Origin: Metabacillus litoralis
GTDB taxonomy: Bacteria; Bacillota; Bacilli; Bacillales; Bacillaceae
DNA: 64,000 nt
Direction of reading: 5' to 3'
Assembly: GCF_007994985.1 (NCBI RefSeq)
Contig: NZ_VOQF01000015.1
Coordinates: 26,079 to 90,078 of the forward strand
The position numbers and the translations under genes were made by a program. Under the pieces are notes generated by a model, which saw nothing but the letters and a program-made list of their open reading frames with translations, did no database searches and was not told the DNA's origin. Of the stretch, positions 30,991 to 40,114 are shown piece after piece. Position 1 is the first letter of the stretch, and every line of letters begins with the position of its first letter.

Positions 30991-31188
30991 ATGATTAAAA
31001 AATATAAACTAAAGAAAAATTTTAGAGGTATAAAAAGAGGTACACATCTTTATTTAATTGCAGAATCTGAATTCATAGGTGTTAAAGAATTTGTTCTCCG
31101 CACAAAAGACCTGTCAATTAGACTATCAATTAATGAAAAAGAGTTGGAGGATAACTTCATTTTTTTGAGTTATGGAGCAATTGATTGA
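30991..31188 (+). CDS. Small hypothetical protein, 65 residues
   Basis: Not recognised. A basic N-terminus (MIKKYKLKKNFRGIKRGTHL) followed by a beta-rich stretch. The nearest Shine-Dalgarno-like AAGGGAG is about 17 bp from the ATG, longer than usual, so expression is uncertain. Confidence 0.4.
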   Translation: MIKKYKLKKNFRGIKRGTHLYLIAESEFIGVKEFVLRTKDLSIRLSINEKELEDNFIFLSYGAID

Positions 31189-31335
31189 CAATGAGTTAGA
31201 TTATTGAAATCAGTAAGTTCATTATTTAATAAAATATAATTCTATATAAACTTTATTGGGAAATTAAAGGAAATAACAAGTGTAATAATGTTAATATAAG
31301 TAAACAGATAATTGATATAGAAAGGAATTATCATT

Positions 31336-31511
31336 GTGATTTATAAAATATTATTAATAATGCTATGGTTATTTTTGTATTGGAATTATATATATCTCCC
31401 ACTTTCTTTAAAGTGGAAACAGATGAAAAAAGTTTATTTTTAGGTTTAACTTTCTTGTGTATCATTCTAGGCAAATTACTATCTGATAATTATAAAAAGA
31501 ATGATGAGTAA
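31336..31511 (+). pseudogene. Possible frameshifted small membrane protein
   Basis: A GTG at 31336 with AAAGGA upstream opens a 35-codon hydrophobic frame (MIYKILLIMLWLFLYW) ending at 31443. An overlapping frame from about 31405 continues KVETDEKSLFLGLTFLCIILG to a stop at 31511. Joined they would make a plausible 58-residue two-helix protein, so this may be a frameshifted gene or two tiny ORFs. Confidence 0.3.
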
Positions 31512-31840
31512 ACATGGAATCCATTCTGTTTTAAGTGAATGTTTGTGTCATAAAAAGGGACAATATTCTAAAAATCACTTCCTACATAAACATATATTGT
31601 ATGATCAACCTTCATTTGTCTAAAAAGTGGACAATAATACAATAAGCGGTGCTACGATGGGTGACAGAATATTTTCGCTTGAAATCGATACAAGTGTTGC
31701 TCGTAAATGGAGATTAAAAGAAAGAAGCTATTAAAAAATTTTTATATATGGTGGAATGACAGGAATCGCAGTTTGATGTGTTTTAAAGAAAGGAAATATG
31801 GGAATATATTGATACCAAAGGAAAAATACCCATTTTAATG
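31512..31840. other. Intergenic stretch without a recognised gene
   Basis: AT-rich sequence between the small frameshifted ORF and the S-box leader. Only very short frames are present (for example a 25-codon one from about 31658), without ribosome binding sites or recognisable products. Confidence 0.5.
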
Positions 31841-31870
31841 TTGACAATTTTTATAGGAATAGTTTATGAT
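31841..31870 (+). promoter_or_regulatory. Promoter of the S-box leader
   Basis: TTGACA (31841-31846), an 18 bp spacer and TATGAT (31865-31870), about 30 bp before the SAM riboswitch. Confidence 0.7.
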
Positions 31871-31898
31871 ATGTTCATAACTTAATATTTTGATTTTT

Positions 31899-31995
31899 CT
31901 TATCAAGAGAGGTGGAGGGACTGGCCCTATGATACCTCGGCAGCGGACTTTTATAGTACTGTGCCAATTCCAAGTAGCGTAATGCTAGAGATAAG
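31899..31995 (+). ncRNA. SAM-I (S-box) riboswitch
   Basis: P1 is CTTATC (31899-31904) with GATAAG (31990-31995). Conserved blocks are AGAGAGGTGGAGGGA, CTGGCCC, TGATACCTCGGCAG, GTGCCAATTCC and GTAATGCTAGAGA, in S-box order. With SAM bound the downstream terminator should form. It controls the MetE-like gene at 32125. Confidence 0.96.
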
Positions 31996-32023
31996 AGGAG
32001 CAGGTAAACTAATTTGTTTATTT

Positions 32024-32058
32024 AACCCTTCTTCTTATTACTAGAAGAGGGGTTTTTT
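32024..32058 (+). terminator. S-box-controlled terminator
   Basis: AACCCTTCTTCT pairs with AGAAGAGGGGTT around an AT-rich loop, then TTTTTT. It ends 67 bp before the ATG. Confidence 0.88.
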
Positions 32059-32124
32059 GATTTCAGTTTTCATTGTGTTGTTCGTTGTTTTTTAAAAATT
32101 TTTCGTTAAGGGAGAGAAACACAC

Positions 32125-33237
32125 ATGACAAAAACATTAGTATCAGCAGCACCATTTAGAGCAGATCACGTAGGAAGCTTATTACGTCCAGAGAGAATTC
32201 ATCAAGCTAGAAAGAATCATAAAGAAGGTAGTATTACATCTCAAGAATTACATAATATTGAAACGGAAGAAATCAAAAAAATCGTAGATAAACAAATTGA
32301 GGTTGGCTTACAGGCTGTGACAGATGGAGAATTTCGTCGTAAGTTCTGGCATACAGATTTTCTTGAGCATTTAACTGGTGTAGAAGGGTATGTACCTGAA
32401 ACTGGTTTTAAATTCAATGGGGAAGAAACTGAAAGATATGATGTTCGAGTTATCGGAAAAGTAGCGTTTAACCAAGATCATCCACATATTAAGGAATTTA
32501 TTCAATTTAAAGAAATTGTTGGAGATCGTGCTGTAGCAAAACAAACGATTCCAAGTCCAAATCAGTTATTTAACCCTGGAATTCGTAACCTTGAAATCTA
32601 CCCTGATATTGAGGACTATACAAAAGATGTAATCCATACATATCGAGATGCAATCAAAGCTTTTTATGACGCAGGTTGCCGTTACTTACAATTAGATGAT
32701 GTGTATATTGCCGCTTTAAATGCACCTAATATTAATTTTGATGCTGGTGGAACTTCACGTGAAGAATTAATTGAGTTAGCATTACGTGTTATTAACGGTG
32801 TATTAGAAGATAAACCAGAGGATTTAATTGTTACAACTCATCTTTGCCGTGGAAACTATCGTTCAACTTGGGCGTTTGAAGGAAGCTATGCAAAAATCGC
32901 TCCAACATTATTTGCAAAAGAGAAAGTAGACGGCTTCTTCTTAGAATATGATGATGATCGTTCAGGAGATTTCGAGCCATTGAATTATATTCCAAATGAT
33001 GGACCACGAGTTGTTTTAGGTGTTTTCACATCAAAGCATGGTAATTTAGAAGACAAAGAAAATATAAAAGCGCGTATTGAAGAAGCAACTAAATATGTAC
33101 CATTAGAAAATCTATGTATCAGCCCTCAATGTGGTTTTGCTTCAACACATCATGGTAATATCTTGACTGAAGATGAGCAATGGGCAAAGTTAAAGTATAT
33201 TGTTGATATTTCAAAAGAGATTTGGGTACAGAACTAA
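32125..33237 (+). CDS. MetE-like cobalamin-independent methionine synthase family protein (YxjG/YxjH type)
   Basis: 370 residues, the size of B. subtilis YxjG/YxjH, which match only the C-terminal catalytic half of MetE. The start FRADHVGSLLRPERI and the zinc-ligand region THLCRGNY, FLEYDDDRSG and ISPQCGFAS (Cys near 333) follow this family. In the family the role is homocysteine methylation or use of an alternative methyl donor; it is SAM-riboswitch controlled in B. subtilis, as here. Followed by a stem-loop shared with the next small cassette. Confidence 0.92.
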   Translation: MTKTLVSAAPFRADHVGSLLRPERIHQARKNHKEGSITSQELHNIETEEIKKIVDKQIEVGLQAVTDGEFRRKFWHTDFLEHLTGVEGYVPETGFKFNGEETERYDVRVIGKVAFNQDHPHIKEFIQFKEIVGDRAVAKQTIPSPNQLFNPGIRNLEIYPDIEDYTKDVIHTYRDAIKAFYDAGCRYLQLDDVYIAALNAPNINFDAGGTSREELIELALRVINGVLEDKPEDLIVTTHLCRGNYRSTWAFEGSYAKIAPTLFAKEKVDGFFLEYDDDRSGDFEPLNYIPNDGPRVVLGVFTSKHGNLEDKENIKARIEEATKYVPLENLCISPQCGFASTHHGNILTEDEQWAKLKYIVDISKEIWVQN

Positions 33238-33255
33238 GCAATTAAATAAACATGA

Positions 33256-33290
33256 AAACAGCTTTGTACAATGTACAAAGCTGTTTATTA
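33256..33290. terminator. Palindromic terminator, cassette copy 1
   Basis: AAACAGCTTTGTACA is mirrored by TGTACAAAGCTGTTT. It lies between the MetE-like gene and the convergent 48-residue gene and resembles the terminator at 39837-39870 almost base for base. Confidence 0.85.
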
Positions 33291-33306
33291 TCATTAAGTT
33301 TTTAAC

Positions 33307-33453
33307 TTACATATAATCGTAAACAGAATCCTCTAAATAGAGCCAGTGATAGTATTCAATCTGTGGTTCTGTCATTTCAGACATTTCTTTTTCATTGAAT
33401 TTTTGTTTTGCTAATAATTCTTTCACTTTTGAATCTCTGGCTAATTTACTCAT
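33307..33453 (-). CDS. 48-residue protein, cassette copy 1
   Basis: Starts at ATG 33453 (AGGAGG 8 bp upstream): MSKLARDSKVKELLAKQ, then an acidic stretch (FNEKEMSEMTEPQ) and an aromatic tail (IEYYHWLYLEDSVYDYM). It differs from the copy at 39891-40037 by only three residues (L4V, E29D and L40F by position). No signal or membrane segment. The upstream region holds a promoter with a palindrome in its spacer and a perfect CcpA cre site just after the start point. Function not known; small size, catabolite control and duplication suggest a regulatory or stress peptide, which is inference. Confidence 0.82.
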   Translation of the reverse strand: MSKLARDSKVKELLAKQKFNEKEMSEMTEPQIEYYHWLYLEDSVYDYM

Positions 33454-33500
33454 TTTAAATCCTCCTAATATATGAGAAGTAACAAAAGCTGCTACATTCA

Positions 33501-33514
33501 TGTAAACGTTTTCT
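33501..33514 (-). promoter_or_regulatory. CcpA cre site, cassette copy 1
   Basis: TGTAAACGTTTTCT matches all 14 positions of the cre consensus TGWAARCGYTWNCW. On the reverse strand it lies about 17-30 bp downstream of the -10 box, a position where CcpA blocks transcription. Confidence 0.7.
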
Positions 33515-33530
33515 TTCTTTTCTTATTTTT

Positions 33531-33559
33531 ATTATATATCTCAAAATGAGATTAAACAA
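33531..33559 (-). promoter_or_regulatory. Promoter with palindromic operator in the spacer, cassette copy 1
   Basis: On the reverse strand TTGTTT (33559-33554), 17 bp, TATAAT (33536-33531). The spacer contains the 15-bp inverted repeat ATCTCAAAATGAGAT (33538-33552). A further ATCATTTTGAGATGAT lies at 33562-33577. A repressor binding in the spacer would block RNA polymerase. Confidence 0.65.
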
Positions 33560-33653
33560 ATATCATTTTGAGATGATTTATTGAAAACTGATATAAAATT
33601 GTTATTAACGAAAGAAAGGAAGATTTTCTTAATAAAAAAGGGAGGAGGTTATT

Positions 33654-33680
33654 AAAAAAAGTCGACACTAAGTGCCGACC
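33654..33680 (-). terminator. Terminator of the chemoreceptor gene
   Basis: On the reverse strand GTCGGCAC, TTA, GTGTCGAC and then seven T residues (33661-33655). Confidence 0.75.
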
Positions 33681-33689
33681 TTCTATTCA

Positions 33690-35405
33690 TTATGATAATT
33701 TAAATTTGCCGATCATTTTGTTTAACTGTTCGGCTAGGGTGAATAAAGAATGAACATTACATGAGATCTCTTCCATAGCACACGTTGTTTGTTGTACAGA
33801 TTGTGAGGTTTGTTCAACACCTGCAGCTGATTCTTCCGAAATACTTGCCACATCTTCAATTGATGTAAGGATATGATTTGTTTTATTGTTTATCGTATCA
33901 AAACTTTCTGAAATTGCTGAGATACTTGTAACCATAGTAGAAAATGAATGCTCAATATCAACAAACGTTTCTCCTGTAATTATAATTTGTTTAGTACCTT
34001 CTTTAATCTGTTGATAACCATTTTCTAATGAGTGAAACATTCCATTTGCTTCTTCCTGGATATTTGTGACGATTGTTGTAATATTTTGAACCGATCCAGA
34101 AACTTGCTCAGCTAGTTTTCTAACTTCATTTGCAACAACTGAAAAACCTTTACCATGCTCACCAGCTCGAGCTGCTTCGATTGCGGCATTGAGTGCTAGT
34201 AAGTTCGTTTGTTCAGCTATATTATTTATAACATCAACAAGCTGTGAGATTTCTTGTGCTTTTCGATCTAGTCCTTTAACTTTTTCAACAGAGTGATTCA
34301 TAATTCGATTAATTGTTTCCATTTGCTGTACAGAGTCATTCATATGCTTACTACCTTTATTTGTCATATCCATTACAATCGCAGAAGACTCTCCTATGGA
34401 TTGCCCTTCTTTATGAGCTTGTATGATATGGTGATGAAACTCCTTCATCGATTGTGAAAGATCAGATGATTTTCGTGACTGTGCATCTGCACCACATGCT
34501 AGCTCTTGCATAGTAGCTGCAACTTGTAGGCTATCTTGTTTCACTTTGTTGGAAGATAAAGTTAACTCTTCACCTTGATGTGAAATCGATTCCGTAGCAC
34601 GAGAAATGTTAGATATTAAATCTCGGAGATTGTGTTGCATTTTATTGATAGCTACTGCTAATGTTCCAATTTCATCATATCGTTTTATATGTATTTCTGT
34701 AGATAAATCTCCTTCACCAACCTTTTGTACCTTTTGGGTTAGGCTAATTAATGGTTTTAGTAAAGAAGAAGTGAAGTAAAAAATAACAACTAAACTAATA
34801 AGTAAGATTAAAAATGTAAAAATCATTAATACCGTTTTATCTTTATTCATCGTCTTATAAACTTCTGTTGCATCAAGATCGGCACCAATAATGCCAATTA
34901 CTTCTCCAGTAGTTGATTTTATAGGTATATAGGCAGTTACTAATGCTCCCCAATCTTTGTCATTCGTCATTTCCACTTGCATGACATCTTTATCAAAAGC
35001 TTTCTCCAATGATAGGGATACATCTTCCTTATCTCCAAGTGCTGAAGCATCATCTTCTTCAACAGGCATACCATCGACAACATAAAAATATTCATAATTA
35101 CCATTAACTTCTTTGCGGTTCATCGTATAAAGGTATTCTAATCCTGTTGTTTCACGTAAGATATTTAATTGTTCTCTTAGTTCGAAATAGTAATCTGTTT
35201 CACCTGATTCTAATGTAATTTGCTCATATTTCTGAATATCTATTAAATCTTCTGCTGATTGAATAATATTGCCTGCCATATTACTCAAAGAATTTTTAAC
35301 AAGTTTAACCGATGCAGAATAACTTACAAATGCTATAACCACACAACTGATTAATACAATTAAAGAGAAGGTAAGCAACATTTTTACTTTTAGACTCTTC
35401 TTCAT
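33690..35405 (-). CDS. Methyl-accepting chemotaxis protein
   Basis: 571 residues. First membrane segment about 9-30, an extracellular sensor of about 160 residues with a Cache-like end ([21 protein letters not shown]), second membrane segment about 193-213, HAMP (about 215-268) and a signalling domain whose hairpin tip reads [23 protein letters not shown] (split [13 protein letters not shown] / [10 protein letters not shown]), [16 protein letters not shown]. It controls CheA kinase in response to an outside ligand, possibly a sugar breakdown product since it lies beside a polysaccharide esterase. No che genes are adjacent. Confidence 0.93.
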   Translation of the reverse strand: MKKSLKVKMLLTFSLIVLISCVVIAFVSYSASVKLVKNSLSNMAGNIIQSAEDLIDIQKYEQITLESGETDYYFELREQLNILRETTGLEYLYTMNRKEVNGNYEYFYVVDGMPVEEDDASALGDKEDVSLSLEKAFDKDVMQVEMTNDKDWGALVTAYIPIKSTTGEVIGIIGADLDATEVYKTMNKDKTVLMIFTFLILLISLVVIFYFTSSLLKPLISLTQKVQKVGEGDLSTEIHIKRYDEIGTLAVAINKMQHNLRDLISNISRATESISHQGEELTLSSNKVKQDSLQVAATMQELACGADAQSRKSSDLSQSMKEFHHHIIQAHKEGQSIGESSAIVMDMTNKGSKHMNDSVQQMETINRIMNHSVEKVKGLDRKAQEISQLVDVINNIAEQTNLLALNAAIEAARAGEHGKGFSVVANEVRKLAEQVSGSVQNITTIVTNIQEEANGMFHSLENGYQQIKEGTKQIIITGETFVDIEHSFSTMVTSISAISESFDTINNKTNHILTSIEDVASISEESAAGVEQTSQSVQQTTCAMEEISCNVHSLFTLAEQLNKMIGKFKLS

Positions 35406-36306
35406 TCATCAACATCCTCTAAGTGAAGTAATTATTATGTGAGGAGATTTAGCTTTCCTATTAATTTAGAGAAAATTGAAGCTTCTCATATAACAAGAAT
35501 ATATTAACATATTAGTAGGAAAAAGGAATCAGTTTTTTTATTTTAATAGTTTTCAATTACTTTATTATCAGTAAGTTAGAAGTTCTAGTAAATTCAGATT
35601 GTATTGAGATATGAAGATGATTGGAAAGAACCAAATTCATGTTAGTGATGTTGTGAAATTATGACAGAATGAGTGGGGAAGAAACGATTTAAGTGAAACG
35701 CATTTTATTCAATATAAAAAAGAGATACAAAATTATGTATTGTAGATCTTCTTTTATATTTATATGGTTATTAGTGTTTAGTTATTTTGCAACAACAAAA
35801 TAACACCATATTTATCCACAAATTATAATAAAGTACAAAATCCTAAAAAAATTACAAATTGTAAACACTTACATTTGTAAAAATTTCAGAAAAATTCATT
35901 TCACGTTCTAAAGATCTTTCTAACGATTGTTAGTTATTGTTGGTAGTATTGAGATAGCGCTTACATAAGAAGGAGGCTAAATAGATGAATGTACATCAAT
36001 AATGAATGTTTATAGTAAAAATAAAATCAGTAACGTGTGAAACCAACTTCAAATACATACCTCTAGATCGTGCATATACATCAGATTCCTATTATAAAAC
36101 AGATTGATTTATCAGTTTTAAGATGGTAGATATATCATGAAAGTTTTTCCGCAAGGACAGTAAATTTCACAAGCGAATAATGTGTTTCTCTATATTTTTT
36201 ATGTATTTTAAACAAGTAAAACCACAAATAAGATAAAAATTAAGATTGAAAGCGCAGCTATAATGAAAAATCGGAAATGAAAAATTAATATTATCGGAGG
36301 TTCTAT
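35406..36306. other. Long intergenic region before the esterase gene, with leader peptide and cre-like sites
   Basis: About 900 bp. The first 500 bp show nothing definite. At 35952-35965 AGATAGCGCTTACA matches 12 of 14 cre positions. AAGGAGG at 35969-35975 leads to a five-codon ORF MNVHQ (35985-36002). The remaining 300 bp have no frame of note; TGAAAGCGCAGCTA at 36247-36260 is a weaker cre-like site. The strong Shine-Dalgarno and cre before a tiny ORF suggest a leader peptide or the start of a lost gene. Confidence 0.5.
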
Positions 36307-39300
36307 ATGAAAAAGGGGAGAAGTATTTTTGCACTAATGATAACAATTCTTTTAATATGTACTAGTTTTAACATAAAGACATTTGCTGTAAGTGAGGGGA
36401 CTGAAGTGAATATGGAGAACAATGGTTCCTATAAAGTTATATTACCTAATGAGTATGGAGATGGTAATGGGCAATCTTATCCGGTTCTTTATTTAATGCC
36501 TGAAGATGGGAAATCTTTATACAATAATAAAATGATTTCAATGATTCAAGGTGAAATGGAAACTGATCAATCAGGAAATATGATCATTGTTATGCCGAAC
36601 TTTGATTCAAATGAGGATTTTCGCATCACAATGAAAAAGATTATTGCTGATGTTGATAGTAAGTACAATACAATAGCTACAATAGATCACAGAGCCATTC
36701 TTGGTGTTGGAGTCGGTGGTTATATGGCCTATATTTTTGGGATGACTGATAATAATTCAGCCCTAAATACACCTAATATGATTAAAAACATCGGAAGTAT
36801 TCGTGGACATTTTAGTGAAACTGATCATCCATTATATGAAGAATATGGTGATGTTTATGACATAATCTCGCAAATTAATAAAGATAACATCGTAAACTAC
36901 TATACTTATTTAGATAGTCCAACAGAAGATCCTTTCACTTATCAACCTAAATCGACAAATGAAATTGGAGCTTTATTTATTAATTGGTATAGAACTTTGT
37001 CATATGATATTCATGAATATACAGCACGTTATGGTACTTATGATGATGACTATTTACAGGAATCAGTAAGTCGAGTAATGAATCGCTTTAGTGAGCAATT
37101 TTATTCAAAAATGATAAGTGGTGATATTTCGTTATCTCCACAAGTAGCAGCAAGTTCTGTTGAAGAAATAGAAGTTAGTTACAATATCGATGTTAATCCT
37201 ATTTTTCCAGAGATCTCTCCTCATTCAACAGATATGACAATTGAAGTTATATTAACAGATCCAGCTGATGGTTCTGTGCTTCATAAAGAAAATAAGACGG
37301 TATCAGTAGATGGAGTGGCTACTTATGAAGGGACTTTCAAAATTCCGAATACTGTTAATGGTACAAATTCGAAAGTTTCTATCACAGCTAATATGCTTGG
37401 ATTTACCATAAACATTGGCAGTGAATCATTAGTACGTATCATGGATACAGGTTCAAAGCCAGATGAACAGTTAATTGATCTTATGGGAGATTGGAAGTTC
37501 AAGGCTTATAAACCTTTTTCAAATACAGGAAGTGAAGCTCTCGATCAAATTACTAATCTAACAAAGGATGTATGGACAACTTGGGGTACAGTTCAACCAG
37601 CGCTAGGATGGTGGACAGCTGATTTTGATGAAAGTCTTGAAAATAACTCAAATTGGACGGGCTATGCATGGTACGTACGTGAATTTAACATAAATGCAGA
37701 TTTTGCAAAAGAAGACTTACTATTGGCTCTTGGTAAATTTGATGAAGCAGATGAAGTATATGTAAATGGTGTTCGTGTTGGTGCAACTGGTATCCCTGAA
37801 CCTGGTGGTCTTTATGATGGAAGCAATCCATGGGATGTGGACCGTTTATACAAGTTAGATTCTGATATTTTAAATTATGGAGGATCAAATACAATTGCAG
37901 TTAGAATGGCAAACTCCAATGGTGGTGGTGGCTGGTATCAAGGTCCAGTAGGGATTTTCTCTCCAGCAGCTTATAACAAAATTGTAGGTTTACCTTCTGA
38001 CTTAGCAGATTCAACTGCAACAGCTCAAATTAAAGAATTTGTGGATACACAAAACACTGCACTAGAAAGCAAAGATATTGATGCTTATGCTAAAACGATA
38101 GCACCAGATTATTTTCAATCTGGTTATAATAAAGCTCGACTAATCGAAAAAGTGAACAAAGATCTTACTGGAGATGGAAAGGTAACAGTATCTGATTCAT
38201 CGGTAAATGTTTATAATTTTAAGGGTATGTATTTGTATCAAGCCCAAAGAAACATAACAAATGCTTCTGGTGAAATTAAAACAGAAACAGTTAATGCTTA
38301 TTACAAAATTGAAAATGATAATGTGGTCATGTACGGTGATCATGAGACTTTCTATGTCGATTCTTACGCGTCATCATATGCTGCAAGTGCAAAAGGTCTT
38401 GAAGGTAGTACTGAAATGAATTACCGTGTTTACCTTCCAGAAGGCTATTTTGATTCAAATAAAAGATATCCTGTTACGTATTTATTGCATCAATTTAGCT
38501 CTACTAGTAAATCTTATGAAATTGATGGCATCCAAGATATTCTTAAAAAGGGTATGGCAGATGGAGATATTCAGGATATGATTGTTGTGATTCCGGATAG
38601 TGATGGAATGAGCTGGTGGCGAGATGATTGGGAATTAATGGTCACAGAGGACTTAGTGCCATTTATTAATGAAAATTACCGAACAATTGCTGATGCAAGG
38701 TACAACGGAACAGCAGGTGCTTCTATGGGTGGACAAGGTGCATACGGTATTGGATTATCTAATCCTAATTACTTTTCATCAATCATTAGTTTCTTTGGTG
38801 CATTTACTTATGGTAGAGAACATAGCCCTAATTCTATAGTTGAAAAAGTAAGTGATGAATATTTACAAAACTATTCACATTACTTTATATCTGGTAACCG
38901 AGATGTTTATGGATTTGGAGCACCAGCCATTCAGTTAGATAATCAGCTACGAGAAAAAAATGTAGATCATGTTTTCATGATTGAAAATGGTGAGCATGAT
39001 AGTGTGTTTTATCTTCCACATGTTATTGATGCATTTAGCTATGTAAGTGAGGAAATGTACACTACAGGCGGTAAAATTGCAGATTCTGCATCAAGTGAAA
39101 TGGAAGCAGAAGTAACAGATGATAAACTAAATATCTCAGCTAAACTAAGCTTAAATCAAGAATTTGATCAATGGATGAACACAATACCAGAATCAGCTTA
39201 TACGAAAGATACTAACCCTGATATGGTCATTCCGATTACTTTCAAAATTGAACAAAATGGTAAAACGGTATTTAATCAGATGGAAACTTCAACAGTATCT

Positions 39301-39765
39301 GGTTCAACTTCATTAGAATTCGAGAAAGAAATTATTCTAGGTGGTTCAGTTGCTGATCCAGATAATGTAGTTGCAGGTGATGTTGACCTTACTAAGAATT
39401 TCACCCTTTCTGTATTTGCTTCTTTATTAGATACAAATATAGATTTAGGAACCTTTGAATATACGGCTAAAACCGTAGATGAAGGAAAACCAACACCAGG
39501 TGATGAACCTAAAACACCTAATCATGAAGAAAAGCCAAAAGGAGATGAGGTAGTTGGTGGTAAAAACGAGGACACAAGCAAAGATAGTGAAGTAGATAAA
39601 GACAAAGAAGAAGGTGATTCTACTAATTCTGATAAAGTAGAAGGAAAAAATCTTCCGAATACTGCAACTAATCATTACAATTCTTTCCTGGTAGGTTCGA
39701 TAATCGTACTATTAGGATTATGTTTTGGTGTTTTAGGATGGAGAAAGAGATTCATAAAAGAGTAA
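36307..39765 (+). CDS. Cell-wall-anchored multidomain esterase (inactive plus active esterase domains, LPNTA sortase signal)
   Basis: 1152 residues. Signal peptide 1-28 (cut near TFA). Domain 1 (about 35-275) has an esterase-D/feruloyl-esterase layout but its nucleophile elbow reads GVGVGG with Gly135 where Ser is needed. An Ig-like strand region follows (about 290-375), then a GH2-type jelly-roll (about 385-555, WYVREFNI and VYVNGVRVG), a SnoaL/NTF2-like domain (about 570-690) and an intact esterase domain (about 695-925) with GASMGG (Ser806), GNRDVYG (Asp866) and GEHDS (His897). A Lys/Asp/Glu-rich linker leads to LPNTA (1116-1120), a hydrophobic helix and a basic tail, so sortase should fix it to peptidoglycan. 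Likely removes acyl or feruloyl groups from plant polysaccharide. Start has CGGAGG. Confidence 0.87.
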   Translation: MKKGRSIFALMITILLICTSFNIKTFAVSEGTEVNMENNGSYKVILPNEYGDGNGQSYPVLYLMPEDGKSLYNNKMISMIQGEMETDQSGNMIIVMPNFDSNEDFRITMKKIIADVDSKYNTIATIDHRAILGVGVGGYMAYIFGMTDNNSALNTPNMIKNIGSIRGHFSETDHPLYEEYGDVYDIISQINKDNIVNYYTYLDSPTEDPFTYQPKSTNEIGALFINWYRTLSYDIHEYTARYGTYDDDYLQESVSRVMNRFSEQFYSKMISGDISLSPQVAASSVEEIEVSYNIDVNPIFPEISPHSTDMTIEVILTDPADGSVLHKENKTVSVDGVATYEGTFKIPNTVNGTNSKVSITANMLGFTINIGSESLVRIMDTGSKPDEQLIDLMGDWKFKAYKPFSNTGSEALDQITNLTKDVWTTWGTVQPALGWWTADFDESLENNSNWTGYAWYVREFNINADFAKEDLLLALGKFDEADEVYVNGVRVGATGIPEPGGLYDGSNPWDVDRLYKLDSDILNYGGSNTIAVRMANSNGGGGWYQGPVGIFSPAAYNKIVGLPSDLADSTATAQIKEFVDTQNTALESKDIDAYAKTIAPDYFQSGYNKARLIEKVNKDLTGDGKVTVSDSSVNVYNFKGMYLYQAQRNITNASGEIKTETVNAYYKIENDNVVMYGDHETFYVDSYASSYAASAKGLEGSTEMNYRVYLPEGYFDSNKRYPVTYLLHQFSSTSKSYEIDGIQDILKKGMADGDIQDMIVVIPDSDGMSWWRDDWELMVTEDLVPFINENYRTIADARYNGTAGASMGGQGAYGIGLSNPNYFSSIISFFGAFTYGREHSPNSIVEKVSDEYLQNYSHYFISGNRDVYGFGAPAIQLDNQLREKNVDHVFMIENGEHDSVFYLPHVIDAFSYVSEEMYTTGGKIADSASSEMEAEVTDDKLNISAKLSLNQEFDQWMNTIPESAYTKDTNPDMVIPITFKIEQNGKTVFNQMETSTVSGSTSLEFEKEIILGGSVADPDNVVAGDVDLTKNFTLSVFASLLDTNIDLGTFEYTAKTVDEGKPTPGDEPKTPNHEEKPKGDEVVGGKNEDTSKDSEVDKDKEEGDSTNSDKVEGKNLPNTATNHYNSFLVGSIIVLLGLCFGVLGWRKRFIKE

Positions 39766-39783
39766 ATTAATTCTAGTGTTGAA

Positions 39784-39827
39784 TAGTTGATTTGTTTTCT
39801 AATAGAAAGCAAATCAACTATTTTTTT
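39784..39827 (+). terminator. Terminator after the esterase gene
   Basis: TAGTTGATTTG pairs with CAAATCAACTA, continued by TTTTCT/AGAAAG in the stem, then TTTTTTT. Confidence 0.85.
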
Positions 39828-39836
39828 GAATATAAC

Positions 39837-39870
39837 AAAAAACAGCTTTTGTACATGTACAAAAGCTGTT
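39837..39870. terminator. Palindromic terminator, cassette copy 2
   Basis: AACAGCTTTTGTAC and GTACAAAAGCTGTT form a perfect palindrome (39841-39870) matching the terminator at 33256-33290 apart from one extra base per arm. Confidence 0.85.
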
Positions 39871-39890
39871 ACCTAGTATTATTTTTCAAC

Positions 39891-40037
39891 TTACATATAA
39901 TCATAAACAGAATCTTCAAAATAAAGCCAGTGATAATATTCAATCTGCGGATCAGTCATTTCAGACATTTCTTTTTCATTGAATTTTTGTTTTGCTAATA
40001 GTTCCTTCACTTTTGAATCTCTGGCTACTTTACTCAT
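39891..40037 (-). CDS. 48-residue protein, cassette copy 2
   Basis: Reverse-strand ATG at 40037 with AGGAGG 8 bp upstream. The product begins MSKVARDSKVKELLAKQ, continues FNEKEMSEMTDPQ and ends IEYYHWLYFEDSVYDYM. It is identical to copy 1 except for three residues, and the base changes between copies are largely silent, which points to selection on the protein. Same strand, same promoter palindrome, same terminator as copy 1. Too short for ordinary ORF cut-offs, so likely to be missed. Confidence 0.82.
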   Translation of the reverse strand: MSKVARDSKVKELLAKQKFNEKEMSEMTDPQIEYYHWLYFEDSVYDYM

Positions 40038-40084
40038 TTTAAATCCTCCTAATGTATGGGAAGTAACAAAGCTGTTACATTTCG

Positions 40085-40098
40085 TGTAAACGATTTCT
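40085..40098 (-). promoter_or_regulatory. CcpA cre site, cassette copy 2
   Basis: TGTAAACGATTTCT matches 13 of 14 cre positions and sits in the same place relative to the promoter as in copy 1. Confidence 0.6.
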
Positions 40099-40114
40099 TT
40101 GATTTCTTATTTTT

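Noticed and set aside
31658..31735. Short frame reading MGDRIFSLEIDTSVARKW
   Set aside because: 25 codons, no ribosome binding site, no recognisable family.
35985..36002. MNVHQ as a proper gene
   Set aside because: Five codons only; kept as a possible leader or gene relic, not a CDS.
39792..39998. Forward ORF of 68 codons
   Set aside because: It is antisense to cassette copy 2 (48-residue gene) and its terminator, and has no homology-like features.
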